Positions 48,075 to 60,856 of a stretch of 64,000 nucleotides of DNA are shown here, piece after piece. Source of the stretch: Scylla paramamosain (Eukaryota; Arthropoda; Malacostraca; Decapoda; Portunidae). The first letter of the stretch is position 1. Each line of letters begins with the position of its first letter. The stretch covers positions 372,501 through 436,500 of the forward strand of contig NW_026973726.1 in the NCBI RefSeq assembly GCF_035594125.1, given 5' to 3'. The notes under the pieces are model-generated. The model was not told the DNA's origin, searched no databases, and saw only the letters and a program-made list of their open reading frames with translations. A program made the translations under genes and the position numbers.

Positions 48075-49090
48075 TTCTTTAGAAGTGAACCTGATAAAAC
48101 TCCTTACATCATCAGTTGTAAATAAACACTGACTGCTGGCTCTCCATAAATTTTCCTACAAACACTCATTGGCCACTGCACTGTTTAACTCAGTCAACAC
48201 ATCACTGTTCTAAAAACAGGACAACACCTAGCACAGCTCTTTACCCATTGCCAACCACCAGGTCACCGGGACTGCATGTTAACTTGGCAGAAGTTGGAGC
48301 AACTCCACACATGTCCATCTGGTCTGGCATCCTCTGTGTATGTGTGTATGTGTGTGTCTATGTTTTTTAAAGGGTTAAGATTGTATATGTTTGTTTGTGT
48401 GTTTGTGACTGTGTGCTTTTACAGGATTATTAAGGTTAGGTATGATTGTGTGTTTTCTTTACAATGATGTCTTGTTTTCTCTACTTTTTAAATTATTGGA
48501 GTTGTGTTTTTATTATGGTTCATTGTCTATTAAAAGTGCTTTGTTTTGAACAGTTTATTGTCTGAGTTGTTTCTTTTCAACTTAGTATTGATTAAAAAGT
48601 TAATTATTTCTTTTATTTATTATTTTAAATTTTGGTAATAAAAAGTGTGTATTTTATTTGGTACTTATGGAATTTGTAGTAGGTATGATATTTAAATACA
48701 ATGTAAGGAGCATGTGGGTTTGTGATAGGAAAGTACATTCTAATCACCTCTTCTCCCTCCTTCCTCTTTCTCTTCCCCTTATTCTTCCTTCTACTTTTCC
48801 TTCCCTTCCTCCTACTTTCCCTTCTTTTCTTCTTCCTACTTTTCTTATCTTCTCCAATTGTTCTTTCTTTTCTTTCTCCTACTTTTCCTTTTTTTTTTCT
48901 CCTTTTCTTTCTTCTCCTACTCTTTCTTCTCTTACTCTTTCTTCCTCTTCCTCATCTTCTTTCTACTTTTCCTTCCTCTTCCTCCTCTTACTTTTCTTTC
49001 TTTTTTCTCCTCCTACTATTTCTTCCTCTTCTTTGTCCTGCATTACCTTGTTCTTCCTCCTCCTACTTTTCCTTTGCCCTCCTTCTCATC
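48075..49090. other. Unique sequence ending in a ~330 bp polypyrimidine tract
   Basis: From about 48,745 to 49,098 one strand is almost purely C/T with TTCCT, CTTCT and TTTCC words, ending TCTTCCCACAG. It directly precedes a candidate terminal exon. Confidence 0.7.
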
Positions 49091-49099
49091 TTCCCACAG

Positions 49100-49229
49100 C
49101 ATGAGTCTGCTAGGTGTTGGGGGATGCACTGGGGAGGGTCAGGTTGTGGCAGCTTCCCCACTAGGCTGTCTCCCCACTCTAGCTGAGCAGTCCTCTCTAC
49201 AGAGCCTCCTAAATATCCACAAGGATTAA
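49100..49229 (+). pseudogene. DYNC2I2: Candidate last exon of the DYNC2I2-like gene
   Basis: After the TTCCCACAG acceptor the sequence reads MSLLGVGGCTGEGQV. A 1-nt frame change there gives WQLPH and a stop (about 49,165-49,180), resembling the family ending LLAAGDAQGTVKVWQLS. Without the change the frame continues to LQSLLNIHKD and TAA at 49,227. Weaker evidence than the upstream exons; exons for the intervening WD repeats were not found between 36.9 and 49.1 kb. Confidence 0.35.
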
Positions 49230-49327
49230 GACCAACAGACCACAACACCAGCAGACCAGCATCTGTCATTTGTATCTATACCAAGCCAGTGATTCCAGTA
49301 AAAGTTGAATTACCTGTAATTTACAAA

Positions 49328-49436
49328 AAGTAGGAAGTCTTGTGCAGTGAGGCCATGGGAAGAGAGGAGGCATGCAGTTAGCAAGATCAGAAGAGCAGTT
49401 AATGTGACGATAGCAAAAGATACAACATTGCAGTGT
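49328..49436 (-). pseudogene. Small LINE fragment, A/B/C family
   Basis: About 110 bp (AGTCTTGTGCAGTGAGGCCA ... ACAACATTGCAG) matching the C-terminal coding region of LINE C at about 23,675-23,785 in the same orientation. Confidence 0.75.
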
Positions 49437-49731
49437 ACATGCTGTACCTTCACTACTTCCAAGCAGGAGAATGATTCAGGTAGGCAATATGAATCGTAGT
49501 AAACATGTTTTCAGTAAGGCAGTTATGCAGAAAGCATGTGGGAAAGATACAAAATTGTTTACAACTTTTATGGAATAAAGTGAATGAGGAAGGTTATGGA
49601 AGGTGTTGCAGATGTAAGGTACAGAATGCAGGTAGGTAATTACCCATGCCAAAAGAACAGAGAAGTTACTCCTAATCACACCATTAAAGTCCACCATCAA
49701 ATTGCGATTTAATAATTCTTCCTATTTGCAG

Positions 49732-50295
49732 AAAGTTCAAAATACTGCAGACAGAAGAGAGGTGAGGACACAGTGGCACCAGCTTTTGCAAGACTTGCTC
49801 CATGTTTGTGGTAGAAATTTTGTCTACTTATATTATTATATTCCTAATATATTTCTTATTGTCTTGCTTAAATCTGGCATCATGAACAATGTGCCATTTA
49901 TATAATAATTCCCAATACTTGAAAATACTTATGTGATCATTTTTTTTTTTTTTTTTTTTTTCCCACATTCCCTTCTTGGCAAGTTGTCTCTCTCTCAACA
50001 GGTAAATCACCTGACCATGATTCCTCCCCTACTCAAACCAATGGTGCTGGAGGAACTCAATAATACAAGCTTCAGTGTTCTGGTAAGAGGAATGCAGATT
50101 CATTATTACCATGGCTTATTACATCTGAAGAACCATTGTTGGGTTACTAATAAGTCTTCTTCTTGAGAAAGCTCATCTCCACTTCTGACACTTTACTTTC
50201 TTTCTCCTTAGAAAAGGTCTTCAAGACTTTCCCCCAGTAATGAGCTACACAGTGTTCAGTACACAGAAAAATATGTTCCCTTTGACTCATCAGTG
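49732..50295 (+). CDS. Three phase-0 mini-exons of an unidentified split gene (partial)
   Basis: Exon 1, 49,732-49,761 (30 bp): acceptor CCTATTTGCAG, donor GTGAGG, reads KVQNTADRRE. Exon 2, 50,002-50,082 (81 bp): acceptor after a 22-T tract and CTCTCTCAACAG, donor GTAAGA, reads VNHLTMIPPLLKPMVLEELN then NTSFSVL. Exon 3, 50,212-50,295 (84 bp): acceptor TTTCTCCTTAG, donor GTGAGT, reads KRSSRLSPSNELHSVQYTEK then YVPFDSSV. All lengths are multiples of three, all joins are phase 0 and the spliced frame has no stop. I do not recognise the protein. It could be another host gene downstream of the DYNC2I2-like locus. No start or stop exon was identified. Confidence 0.45.
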
Positions 50296-50639
50296 GTGAG
50301 TAACAAGATAAGGAAACAGAACATATTTACAACTTATTGTCAGGGGTAGTAGTTGATATCACTGGGTTGGTCAGATGATGGCTTTCTGATTTTGTTGGCC
50401 ATTGGTTTCCATGTATAGTTTGCTATGGTAATGTAGTTGTGTTTGAAATGCTGGCAATGTGATTCCATATTGTGGTGCATGGATTTGCTAATCTAACTTA
50501 CTTTATTGTGATGTAAGTCTGTCATTTTCCTGGATTGATGGCTAAGGTACATATTTCACCAGGCGATGGGAAATAGCACTGGAAGCAACTCCTTTAGTGT
50601 AGCGTCCAGCCTGGGAACAATTGTAGGTAAATAATCGGA

Positions 50640-51427
50640 ACACAAGCTAATTGCCACTGAAAATACTCAGTGAATTGAAATATTTCACCATAAAGAAATA
50701 TAAATTATTACATGTAAAACATGCATGGAATTCACACAGTGCCACCCCTATCATTGCACTGGTAAAATGCAACAAGGTTACGTCTGTCTTCACACTCATT
50801 GGCAGTTGAAAAAGGACGCTGGAATCGGCGAGGAAGGGGTCGTCTTCCCTTGGAGGAAAGATTGTGTTCATGTGGTATGATTCAAACGGAGATACATGTT
50901 CTTGAAAATTGTCCTATTTCCAGTCACGTTAGAGAAAGAAATAGGTAATATAACGACAGTTAGCAATTTATTTGTTGATAGATCTGATTATATAAATGTT
51001 TGTAGAATTGTACATGAAGTATTGTCTTTATATTAATGTTGGATGTGTGTTTGCATAAAAAAGAAAAAGGGGTTTGTTTGGATAAATTCTTGTTTTTTTT
51101 ATATATAAACGTATAGAATTACAATTTAGTTTTTACGCATGTCTTTTATGGCTTTTAAATATTTTCAATGAATTTTTTGTCTAATTATTTATATTCTGCT
51201 GTTTTATTTTTATAATGTGTCTTGTTTTTATTTGGTTGCTATGTCAGGTTTTTATGAGTTGTGTTTTGTTTTTATGCAACAGATTTTATTTTCAATGATA
51301 TATTTTCAATATCGTAGTTGCAAAAATTTCCTCTGTATATTTGTAATTTGGACTATTTTTTAATGTGTTTATATGTGTGTACTTCCCTGTGGTCAATAAA
51401 TCAATCAATCAATCAATCAATCAATCT
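50640..51427 (+). mobile_element. LINE M 3' end with (CAAT)n tail
   Basis: Around 50,805-51,030 the plus strand reads, across frames, RWNRRGRGRLPLEERLC, then CSCGMIQTEIHVLENCP, then DYINVCRIVHEVL. This is the CxCG...HVLxxCP zinc-knuckle-like segment at the C-terminus of several LINE reverse transcriptases. A 3' UTR follows, and the element ends in about seven CAAT/AATC units (51,396-51,427) instead of poly(A). Confidence 0.6.
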
Positions 51428-52380
51428 CACCGCTGAACCACATTCACCACAGTCATGACTCCAAGCTTGCACAAACACTGCAATGCAATGCCTACATTAA
51501 CAATAATACTTATGTCCCAGAAAGCTTTATGCACAGAAAAAAAAGACATCAGTTTCCCACAGTATATCGATAAAAATCTAACAATGTACAACTATTACAA
51601 CACTCAATCTCCCTTAATTATAATGAACACAATATGTAACTTACCTGATAGTGCTACTAACACAAAACAAATGACAGAAATGTCTAGTACTTCCCACTGA
51701 ATAAGCGATTACCCCATCACAGGTGGCGAGCGTACAGAGCCAGCGCCTCACACTGAGTTGGTGAGGGCGGGAGGCTGCCACATTACCACCTTGTGTTGGT
51801 GACGGTGAGAGGTCACCACCTTGAAACATCAAATATATGCAAATGATCTGTTAAACGACTACAACAGCAAGTTACCCAAGTTACGAGGTAACGAGTAACA
51901 AATGTTCAGAGATATGAACAATCTACTTGCAAAATCAAATTGTGCTCTCAATATTGTTCCCTTTTTGCTAACCAAAAGTTCAAATTTGGCACTATGCGCC
52001 ATACCTACCTAGTATGCCGCTTTGCCACTACTCACACAGTGCAGCAGCATAGTTAAGGGTCACCCACTGCCCCAGGACACAGGCCAGGTAGCAGTTTATT
52101 TTGAGATGCTAGTTTAAAATTTTTATTTAATTCAAAAACTTATTGTACTGCATTGCAGTGAGTCTGGCTTGAGATTTCACAGCATATTGACCTCTGCCAG
52201 TTGGCCTCTTGAGAGGCATAGAGATGAGACGGTTGTGCTGTATGGTGTAGAAAGCCTGCTCCATTATATTAAGTCCACGAATAGGCAAACAAACCTGTCT
52301 TATGCTTTCACCCAGCCATCTCAATAAGTTATATGAATAAAGGCATGTATAACCAAAGAGGGAGAGAGGGAGAAAGGAAA
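51428..52380. other. No confident gene
   Basis: A minus-strand stretch 52,330-52,127 (IRQVCLPIRGLNIMEQAF ... YAVKSQARLTAMQYNKFLN, stop) is open and compositionally coding-like but unrecognised. The rest is unique sequence. Confidence 0.35.
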
Positions 52381-52388
52381 AAAATGTG

Positions 52389-52446
52389 CATGAGAGAGAG
52401 AGAGAGAGAGAATGTGCATGAGAGAGAGAGAGAGAGAGAGATGTGC

Positions 52447-52501
<55 letters not shown>

Positions 52502-52507
52502 GTGCAT

Positions 52508-52552
<45 letters not shown>
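52389..52552. repeat. (GA)n array with interspersed ATGTGCATGAG
   Basis: A short motif ATGTGCATGAG recurs at about 52,384, 52,411, 52,440 and 52,499, separated by (AG)n runs of growing length: a compound repeat. Confidence 0.9.
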
Positions 52553-52555
<3 letters not shown>

Positions 52556-52661
52556 ACTCATTTTAACCCAGGTCATATGCTTTGCTTACTTGAGTGTTGT
52601 GTTCGGCAGAAGCCTCAAGCCTGTCACTACTCAGTAGTATCACATCACCCATAAGGCAAGG

Positions 52662-52776
<115 letters not shown>

Positions 52777-52889
52777 AAACATAGGTACATTATCACCCGA
52801 AGGCGCACTGCCATGTGCAACCTATTTTAGGGGTGGGACACAACACACAAATATAAATATAAAGATATATACATGTGTATACATTCTTT

Positions 52890-54908
<2,019 letters not shown>

Positions 54909-54965
54909 GGTATCAAGTATCAAATAAGTAGGCATTACATTGTGTGTGGAACTTATGATACTTTT

Positions 54966-54971
<6 letters not shown>

Positions 54972-55005
<34 letters not shown>

Positions 55006-55171
55006 GAAAAGTTATGATGACAAGTTATGAGCAAAACAACTTATGAGGAGCCTTCTGGAATGTATCTTGTTCATAACTCGAACATCCTGTGTACACAAGT
55101 ATACATTTTATCTATACATATAAGCATATTTATATTAATTACCCTCTGAATAATAACAATGAAACACACAC

Positions 55172-55231
<60 letters not shown>
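54972..55231. repeat. (TG)n and (CT)n microsatellites
   Basis: (GT)n at 54,971-55,001 and (CT)n at 55,176-55,230, separated by unique sequence. Confidence 0.9.
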
Positions 55232-55232
<1 letters not shown>

Positions 55233-55239
55233 CTGCAGG

Positions 55240-57150
55240 AGAGATAAATAAAAATACATAGAAAAGAATAATATTAATATAACATTTAAATACAACCCTT
55301 TCCCTTTCACACTCACTTTCCTTTCACCCACTCTCCCTGTAAGAGAAATATATATTTAGGCAAAACACATTTAGAAAACATATACACACAGACTCTCACC
55401 TACTGCAGGAGGGCAATGAGCCAAGCCACAGGTAGTCCAGGGATGTGTCGCCCATACTACTTCTTGTCAACCACCCCCTCTGGGAGGACTGCTGTAGGGC
55501 AGGAAGGGGTGGCAGGGCATTGGATGGGGGTCACTGAGAGGGACAGGGAATGGGGCTGGGGCCATATTAACAATCAGCCTTCTGTTCAGCTTCTTAGTCT
55601 TGTGCTTATCTCCCATGGAGTTATTATGACAGGAGATGCCTTACCATGCTGTCCCCATCCAGGCAAGGGATGCCACTGGGCAGAGCTTATTGAGTCTGTG
55701 GGCAGTGCTTATGATCAGCAGATAGACCCAAAACATTTCTATCTCCAGGGTTGAGCTATGGAAATTCACACTAGTTTTTTTTTTTGCATATTCGATGAAA
55801 AATAAGAAAGAATTGATAGTCTGATAGTATGAAAATTACACTATAGTTTCCTAAATATGTTATGTAGACCTGTTATCAATTATATTTATTTGATTTGAGA
55901 TCAATTTGGGTGTTAAGTGATGGTATATCAAGGACAATCAATCTTCAGGCCATCTTTTATCCAGTGGCTGAACCGCGGGAGCAGTGGCATGCTCCCTTTT
56001 TACGGCTGTGCTCTCCAAAATGTGGGTGTACTGTGGGTAGTAGGCTGCTGTCTGACTTCCAAAAAGAAGAGAAATGCTCCTGTTTCTTCACCACAATGGC
56101 AGAAATTCTTCCATTGAATTTAAAGTGCAAATAGAATTTGTGGATCATAGATCTCCTATTGTCATTATATAAAAAAAAAGTTTCTTTTGTGACAAATACA
56201 TTTCTTTCCTTTAACCCATGTAGTAATTAGATTTTATTTGTTTCTCTTGGTATTCTGATACTTCAAGCTAACTGTTGACTGCTATTTTTTTCTTGCAATT
56301 ATGCAACCCATCCAGTTAGATATGAAAAATATCCAGCTGGATACTGATTACCAGATAATAGTGATAATAGTCAATATTCAGTCGGCTATCTGGACAGATA
56401 GACTTCGGTGCATCCCTAATCGTTACACACTTTGGATTTTCATTAGGACTATTTTCAAAATCTACTGAGATAGGTGATTAGTTTAGCTTCCATTTTTTCC
56501 CTCAATTCACAATGCAGAATCCTTGTTAAACTATCAATATCCTGAAAACATTCTTGAAAATCCCCAGTGACTTCCACTGCGCAGAGCCTATTAGAAGTTG
56601 TTGAGGTGAGATGCTTTGCATTGCATCAAATTCAACTTTTGCACTGGTGCCAGAGTATTCCATTCATTATTTTCTATGATATTTTTCAATTTTTAAGACA
56701 ATGATACAATTTCATAAAAAAATGCTATTAGTGCCATGTGGTCTCCAGTACTAATTGAAATTGATGAACAGTGCACCACTATGCATAATGCTACTCAGAA
56801 ATACTCATACACACACACATACACCAAGAAGGCACCAATCATTTCAGGTGTCATGCCTTCTAATCTTAAATTTCATATGATAAGCATGCATTTTTTGTAC
56901 AGTAAATATGACCTTTATTTACCTAAATTACAAGACCCTGAGGTTTTTGTTACATGTGTAGCATTGAATTCTCAACATGTTCAGCCGATGTGAATCAAGA
57001 AATACAAGACAGGGTAGCCCATAAGTTTGGACACATCAGAAAATGAAATAAAAAATAATAAGTAAAGTAAACGTGCTCCCCAGCAAGGTGGCCGCTGATT
57101 GGGGGCAAGTGTGTCCAGCACAAGCAAATCAAAAGTCTTGTGAAGTGTTT
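55240..57150. other. No confident gene
   Basis: A 112-codon plus frame at 55,416-55,754 (MSQATGSPGMCRPYYFLS...) has no motif I recognise. Remaining sequence is AT-rich and unique. Confidence 0.4.
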
Positions 57151-57402
57151 CCTCTCTGCACTCTACCTCTTGATGGACTTGCTTCCACATGCTACAAAGA
57201 TTGATTGCCCTTCATATATATGTTATGATGGTAGAATCCTTGTATCATTGCTGTTCTTGATGTCTGCATGAAACCCACAAACCTTGGCCACTGCCTGAAT
57301 GGGAAGAGCAAGGGCTTCACATGATACAGGGATTCTACCATTGTAGCATATATATGAAGAGCAATCACTCATTGTAGCAAGTAGAAGCGAGTCCATCAAG
57401 AA
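57150..57402. repeat. Inverted repeat, ~100 bp arms
   Basis: Left arm about 57,150-57,245 (includes CTTGATGGACTTGC, GATTGCCCTTCATATATATG, GATGGTAGAATCC) is the imperfect reverse complement of about 57,327-57,402 (includes GGATTCTACCATTG, CATATATATGAAGAGCAATC, GCGAGTCCATCAAG), with an ~80 bp loop. The right arm lies at the 5' edge of the Penelope-like coding remnant, so the arm may derive from that element. Confidence 0.8.
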
Positions 57403-58235
57403 ATAGAACGCTGTACACAAGTGCTACTAAACAACGGCTTCAACAAAAAAGACGCAGACAACCAGATGAAGAGAATTATTGACTGCTGGCACCAGGGAGG
57501 AGAAGGAGCTATGAAGGAGAAAAAAGAAGCCATTGACATATTCTACAGAGCACAGTACACCAGTGCCTACAAAGAAGAAAGAATAATGAAGCAAATATTG
57601 AAGAACACCACACCAACTGACCTGGAAAAATGTCTGAACTTGATAATCTACCAGAAAAACAAGAAAACAAGCCATCTGCTCCTTGGAAACAAGTGTAGCA
57701 AAATGAAAGAACATCTTCAACAATCACATGTCATCTACAGGTTCACCTATAAATAGGGGACCTGTGAAGCCCTCCCCTCCACATATGTCGGCATGACTAC
57801 AGTAAAGTTGTCCAGATGCCTCAGCTATCATCTCACACTAGGCACCCCAAAGAAACATCTGAAAGAGCAGAAGTTGCACCTAACAAGAAAAATATTAGAA
57901 GAAAACACAGAAATTATCACAATCTACCCTGACAACAAATGCCTTACCAACTTAGAAACACTGTACATCAAGGAAGAAGAGCCAAGCCTCAAAATACAGT
58001 CAGAACCCTTGAAAGCCTTACCCAGCATGAGGACAAAAGTGCTGCAGAATAACCAGTCACAAACCACGACACTACATGTGGGAGGCTGTGAACAGTCTTA
58101 AATACTGGCTACTCTGACCAGCTACTCATTCTCTCCTCAAATACTGAGAGTGAATCATCCCACTGCAGCCACTGAAGAAGAGTCACAGACCCAAAGTCAC
58201 AATATGACAGATGATACACAATAAAGATGTCATCA
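57380..58235 (+). mobile_element. Penelope-like element, C-terminal part with GIY-YIG-type endonuclease
   Basis: Frame 57,421-57,756 reads NNGFNKKDADNQMKRIIDCW, FYRAQYTSAYKEERIMKQIL, DLEKCLNLIIYQKNKKTSHL and HVIYRFTYK; after a TAG at 57,754 the same frame continues GTCEALPSTYVGMTTVKLSR (TYVGMT is the GIY-YIG-equivalent block), LSYHLTLGTPKKHLKEQ, NTEIITIYPDN and LETLYIKEEEPSLKIQSE, ending at 58,101. The reverse transcriptase domain is missing (5' truncation). The downstream ACTGAAGAAGAGTCACAG fits the 3' region of such elements. One stop codon, otherwise well preserved. Confidence 0.75.
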
Positions 58236-58338
58236 TATAACACACAAAAGAGAATTGGAAAATTTTAAGGAATAAAGAGAAAGTCCTTAGGAAAATACAA
58301 AATGCAGAACTTGCCATCACTTTCATCCAGACACACAC

Positions 58339-58564
<226 letters not shown>

Positions 58565-58569
58565 ACTAA

Positions 58570-59450
58570 GTATAATAACAAGACTTTTAAAAGCATGAAA
58601 ACAACAAAATGTAACAACAGAGGGCATAGCAATGTAGGCAAGGAAAGATGGATAAATAAACAGTAAAAGTAAGTAAAATAATCAAAAGGAACACAGACAG
58701 TAGTGAAAAATATTAATGGACAACATACAACCTATTAACAACATCTTATACAAGGCAAAAAACAAGTAAAATAAAGCTGTTATGTTGTAGACGAGCCTCG
58801 TATATTCTCGTTGATGGCATGGTGAGGACTGACACAAAGCATTTTGTGAATTAGATAGGCATGAACCCGAATGCCCAAAATTCTGAACATCATTTATAAA
58901 AGATATAATTGTGATGATGATAATTGATTATTTAATTCAGGTTTCAAGTGTTTAATGTAAACAGCTTCTAATAATTTTGATATCTGTATGTGCATCAGCT
59001 TTATGTAATATACTGAAATCCTTCTCTGTAAATGGATGATTATGTGTGTGTGAATGTGTTATTCCTGAAAACAGGGGATGAGTTAACTGTTTCTGTGTGT
59101 GTACTGAGTTATCTTTATGTTCACTGATTCTATGCCAATCTACCCTGTCTTAGCAGCTTATGACAGACCCTCCCACAGCCAAGATGGCTAATTCACAACA
59201 TCTCCAGCTCATAAATTATTTATCCAGAAAGAATGTATTGAATGAAATTAGTGACAGAACTCATCAGAAAATACTACTTAGATTGTGCAGGTCACTGATC
59301 TAGTGAGGAAAGCCTTACAGAGATGAGCAAGCCACTTACTGCTGAAATGAAGGTGATCATAACACTGATCCATCTTGCTGCAGGGAAAAGCTAATGGAAA
59401 ATTACAGTTGTGCAGTAGTGATGGCATCGGGAGTCATTGAGAGAGCCACA
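58570..59450. other. No recognised feature
   Basis: AT-rich unique sequence without credible frames. Confidence 0.5.
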
Positions 59451-59451
59451 G

Positions 59452-60112
59452 GTGGCTCAGGATTACTCCTCTGCGCCGAAAATGTGGTTCATATCGAGGC
59501 TTCTTCAATGGGATCACATATACCGTATTTCAAATATTGAATTACTGTTTTACACTTTGTGTGTCTCCTCCAAAATATATAAAACTGAGTAGATATTTAA
59601 AGAAACTATAAATTAGTAATAAATGGCAGCTTTTGCTGTGTCTTTTAATATTTGAAGTCAAATAACTTTGCTCTTGAACTGAATTATGGTACTGCAACTG
59701 AACCAATAATGAGTTAAAAATTTTGTTTAAAAATTTATTTCTTTAAAGAGGAAGATGTTCGGTAACCGAGGTTTCACTGTATGTATACAATGAAATCACA
59801 GTTACTGAATGTCTCTCTTTCCAAATAACTTGATTTTCAAACAAAAATTTTAATTCATAATTGTTTCAGTTGCTGTACCATAATTCAGTTTTTGAATGAA
59901 GTTACTTGATTTCAAATATTGCAAGACATAGCAAAAGCTACCATTTATTAATTTATAATTTCTGTAAATATTTCCTTTTCATATATCTGGAGGAGAGACA
60001 CAGAGGATAAGAAGGTAATTCAATATTTGAAATAAGTTAAATGTGATCCCATTGAAGAAGTTCCTCGATGTAAACAAACAAGATTTGGCACTCAGGAGTA
60101 ATCCTGAGAGAC
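59452..60112. repeat. ~660 bp imperfect palindrome
   Basis: Left arm 59,452-59,782 and right arm about 59,787-60,112 are reverse complements at roughly 80% by eye. Paired landmarks include CTCAGGATTACTCCT / AGGAGTAATCCTGAG, CTTCTTCAATGGGATCACAT / ATGTGATCCCATTGAAGAAG, ATAAATGGCAGCTTTTGCTG / AGCAAAAGCTACCATTTAT and AACTGAATTATGGTAC / GTACCATAATTCAGTT. The centre is GGTTTCACTGTATGTATACAATGAAAT, with a spacer of only a few bases. The inner end CGGTAACCGAGGTTTCACTG followed by TA resembles a pogo/Tigger terminal repeat, so two elements in inverted contact, or an inverted duplication, are both possible. Confidence 0.85.
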
Positions 60113-60165
60113 TCCGTTCCTGCTTTTCCAATAACTTCCGAATTTTACCAGTAGTAAGAATCAGG

Positions 60166-60856
60166 ATGGCTGCAGATGAGTGCAAGGTGTGCAAGGAGTG
60201 TGATGACCAGATGTAGTGGCGTGGAGTGTGAGGCGTGCAAGTTATGGTTCCACACAGCTTGTATGGGGCTCAAGGCCTCCACCAAGATGCTGAGCCACAA
60301 AAACATTATGTTTTTGTGTGATGAATGTCTGGAGGTGGCAAAAGAGAAGCTGAAGACCAGGAAGGAGGACATGGTGGCCAAGGAAACATAGATGATGGCA
60401 GTAGTGACCAGCATAAAGGACATGTAGACAGAGGATGTCAAAGATAAGGACACACAGGCTGTGAATGCCTGGCAAGACCTAGAAGACAAGGCCATGCAAA
60501 CAGAGGAGAAAGACCAGCTTCATGAAGAGGGCTGGCCAACAATGAAGAAAATTATCTGGAGGAGGTCCCCAGTCTGCATTGTTGGGGACAGCATGGTCAG
60601 AAATGCAGGTTCCCACCTCAAGACCAAGATGAGTGGGAGCTCACAGGAGTGTCTGAGGGGAGCCAAAATTCATGAAATAAAGAAGACAGTGACTGAGAAG
60701 ACCCAGAAGTTTAAGAATGGTCTGTTTGTAATCCAGTGTGGCAGTAATGACCTGGAGAGGATTGGAGCAGAAGAAACAGTGAGGGAGGTTGTGGAGGCAG
60801 TGAAAGCTGCTCAGGGCAAGAACCTGACTGTGGCTGTGGTAGGAGTGATCAAATGA
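60166..60856 (+). pseudogene. LINE J ORF1: PHD finger plus SGNH-esterase-like domain
   Basis: ATG at 60,166 begins MAADECKVCKECDDQM. After a TAG and a frame change the protein continues CSGVECEACKLWFHTACMGL and IMFLCDECLEVAKEKL, the Cys4-His-Cys3 pattern of a PHD zinc finger. Then stops at 60,391 and 60,427, and from 60,461 DLEDKAMQTEEKDQL and SPVCIVGDSMVRNAGSH (GDS block with nucleophile Ser), VIQCGSNDLERIG (GxND block). In the next frame is FLPDRVHLNEVSNERM (D-x-x-H block, about 61,000). SGNH-type esterase domains are known in ORF1 of some LINEs, where they may act in RNP formation. Decayed copy. Confidence 0.7.

Larger units (their letters stand above)
36950..48075 (-). mobile_element. LINE element D, host of several nested insertions
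   Basis: A minus-strand non-LTR retrotransposon readable from 5' (right) to 3' (left). ORF1 coiled-coil start at 48,067-47,883 (MNEKLKELELKN); ORF1 core at 46,820-46,527 (DEEIKEVHRIVKYVEGG); endonuclease N-terminus at 46,355-46,140 (YTNVNGVTSALLELNDHL); endonuclease C-terminus at 45,052-44,678 (LPEGNELSWGS, RLDLLFTKEPEIIEDL, GRSNHILPEY, where SDH is SNH). RT start at 43,530-43,370 (NAAGPDGVS), middle at 42,370-41,830 (GVPQ-like EVPQRSVLAPAMFVVY) and the remainder at 38,047-37,000 (FADDTMLL, then ICPKLEYAAVVLSPNAE). The 3' end is near 36,960 (minus-strand GCCCTGTAATTTACAACTA). Stops and frameshifts throughout. Confidence 0.8.

Noticed and set aside
48745..49098. Long Ser/Phe/Leu frames in three phases
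   Set aside because: They are translations of a polypyrimidine tract.
55416..55754. 112-codon plus-strand frame
   Set aside because: Low-complexity start, no motif and no splice or repeat context.
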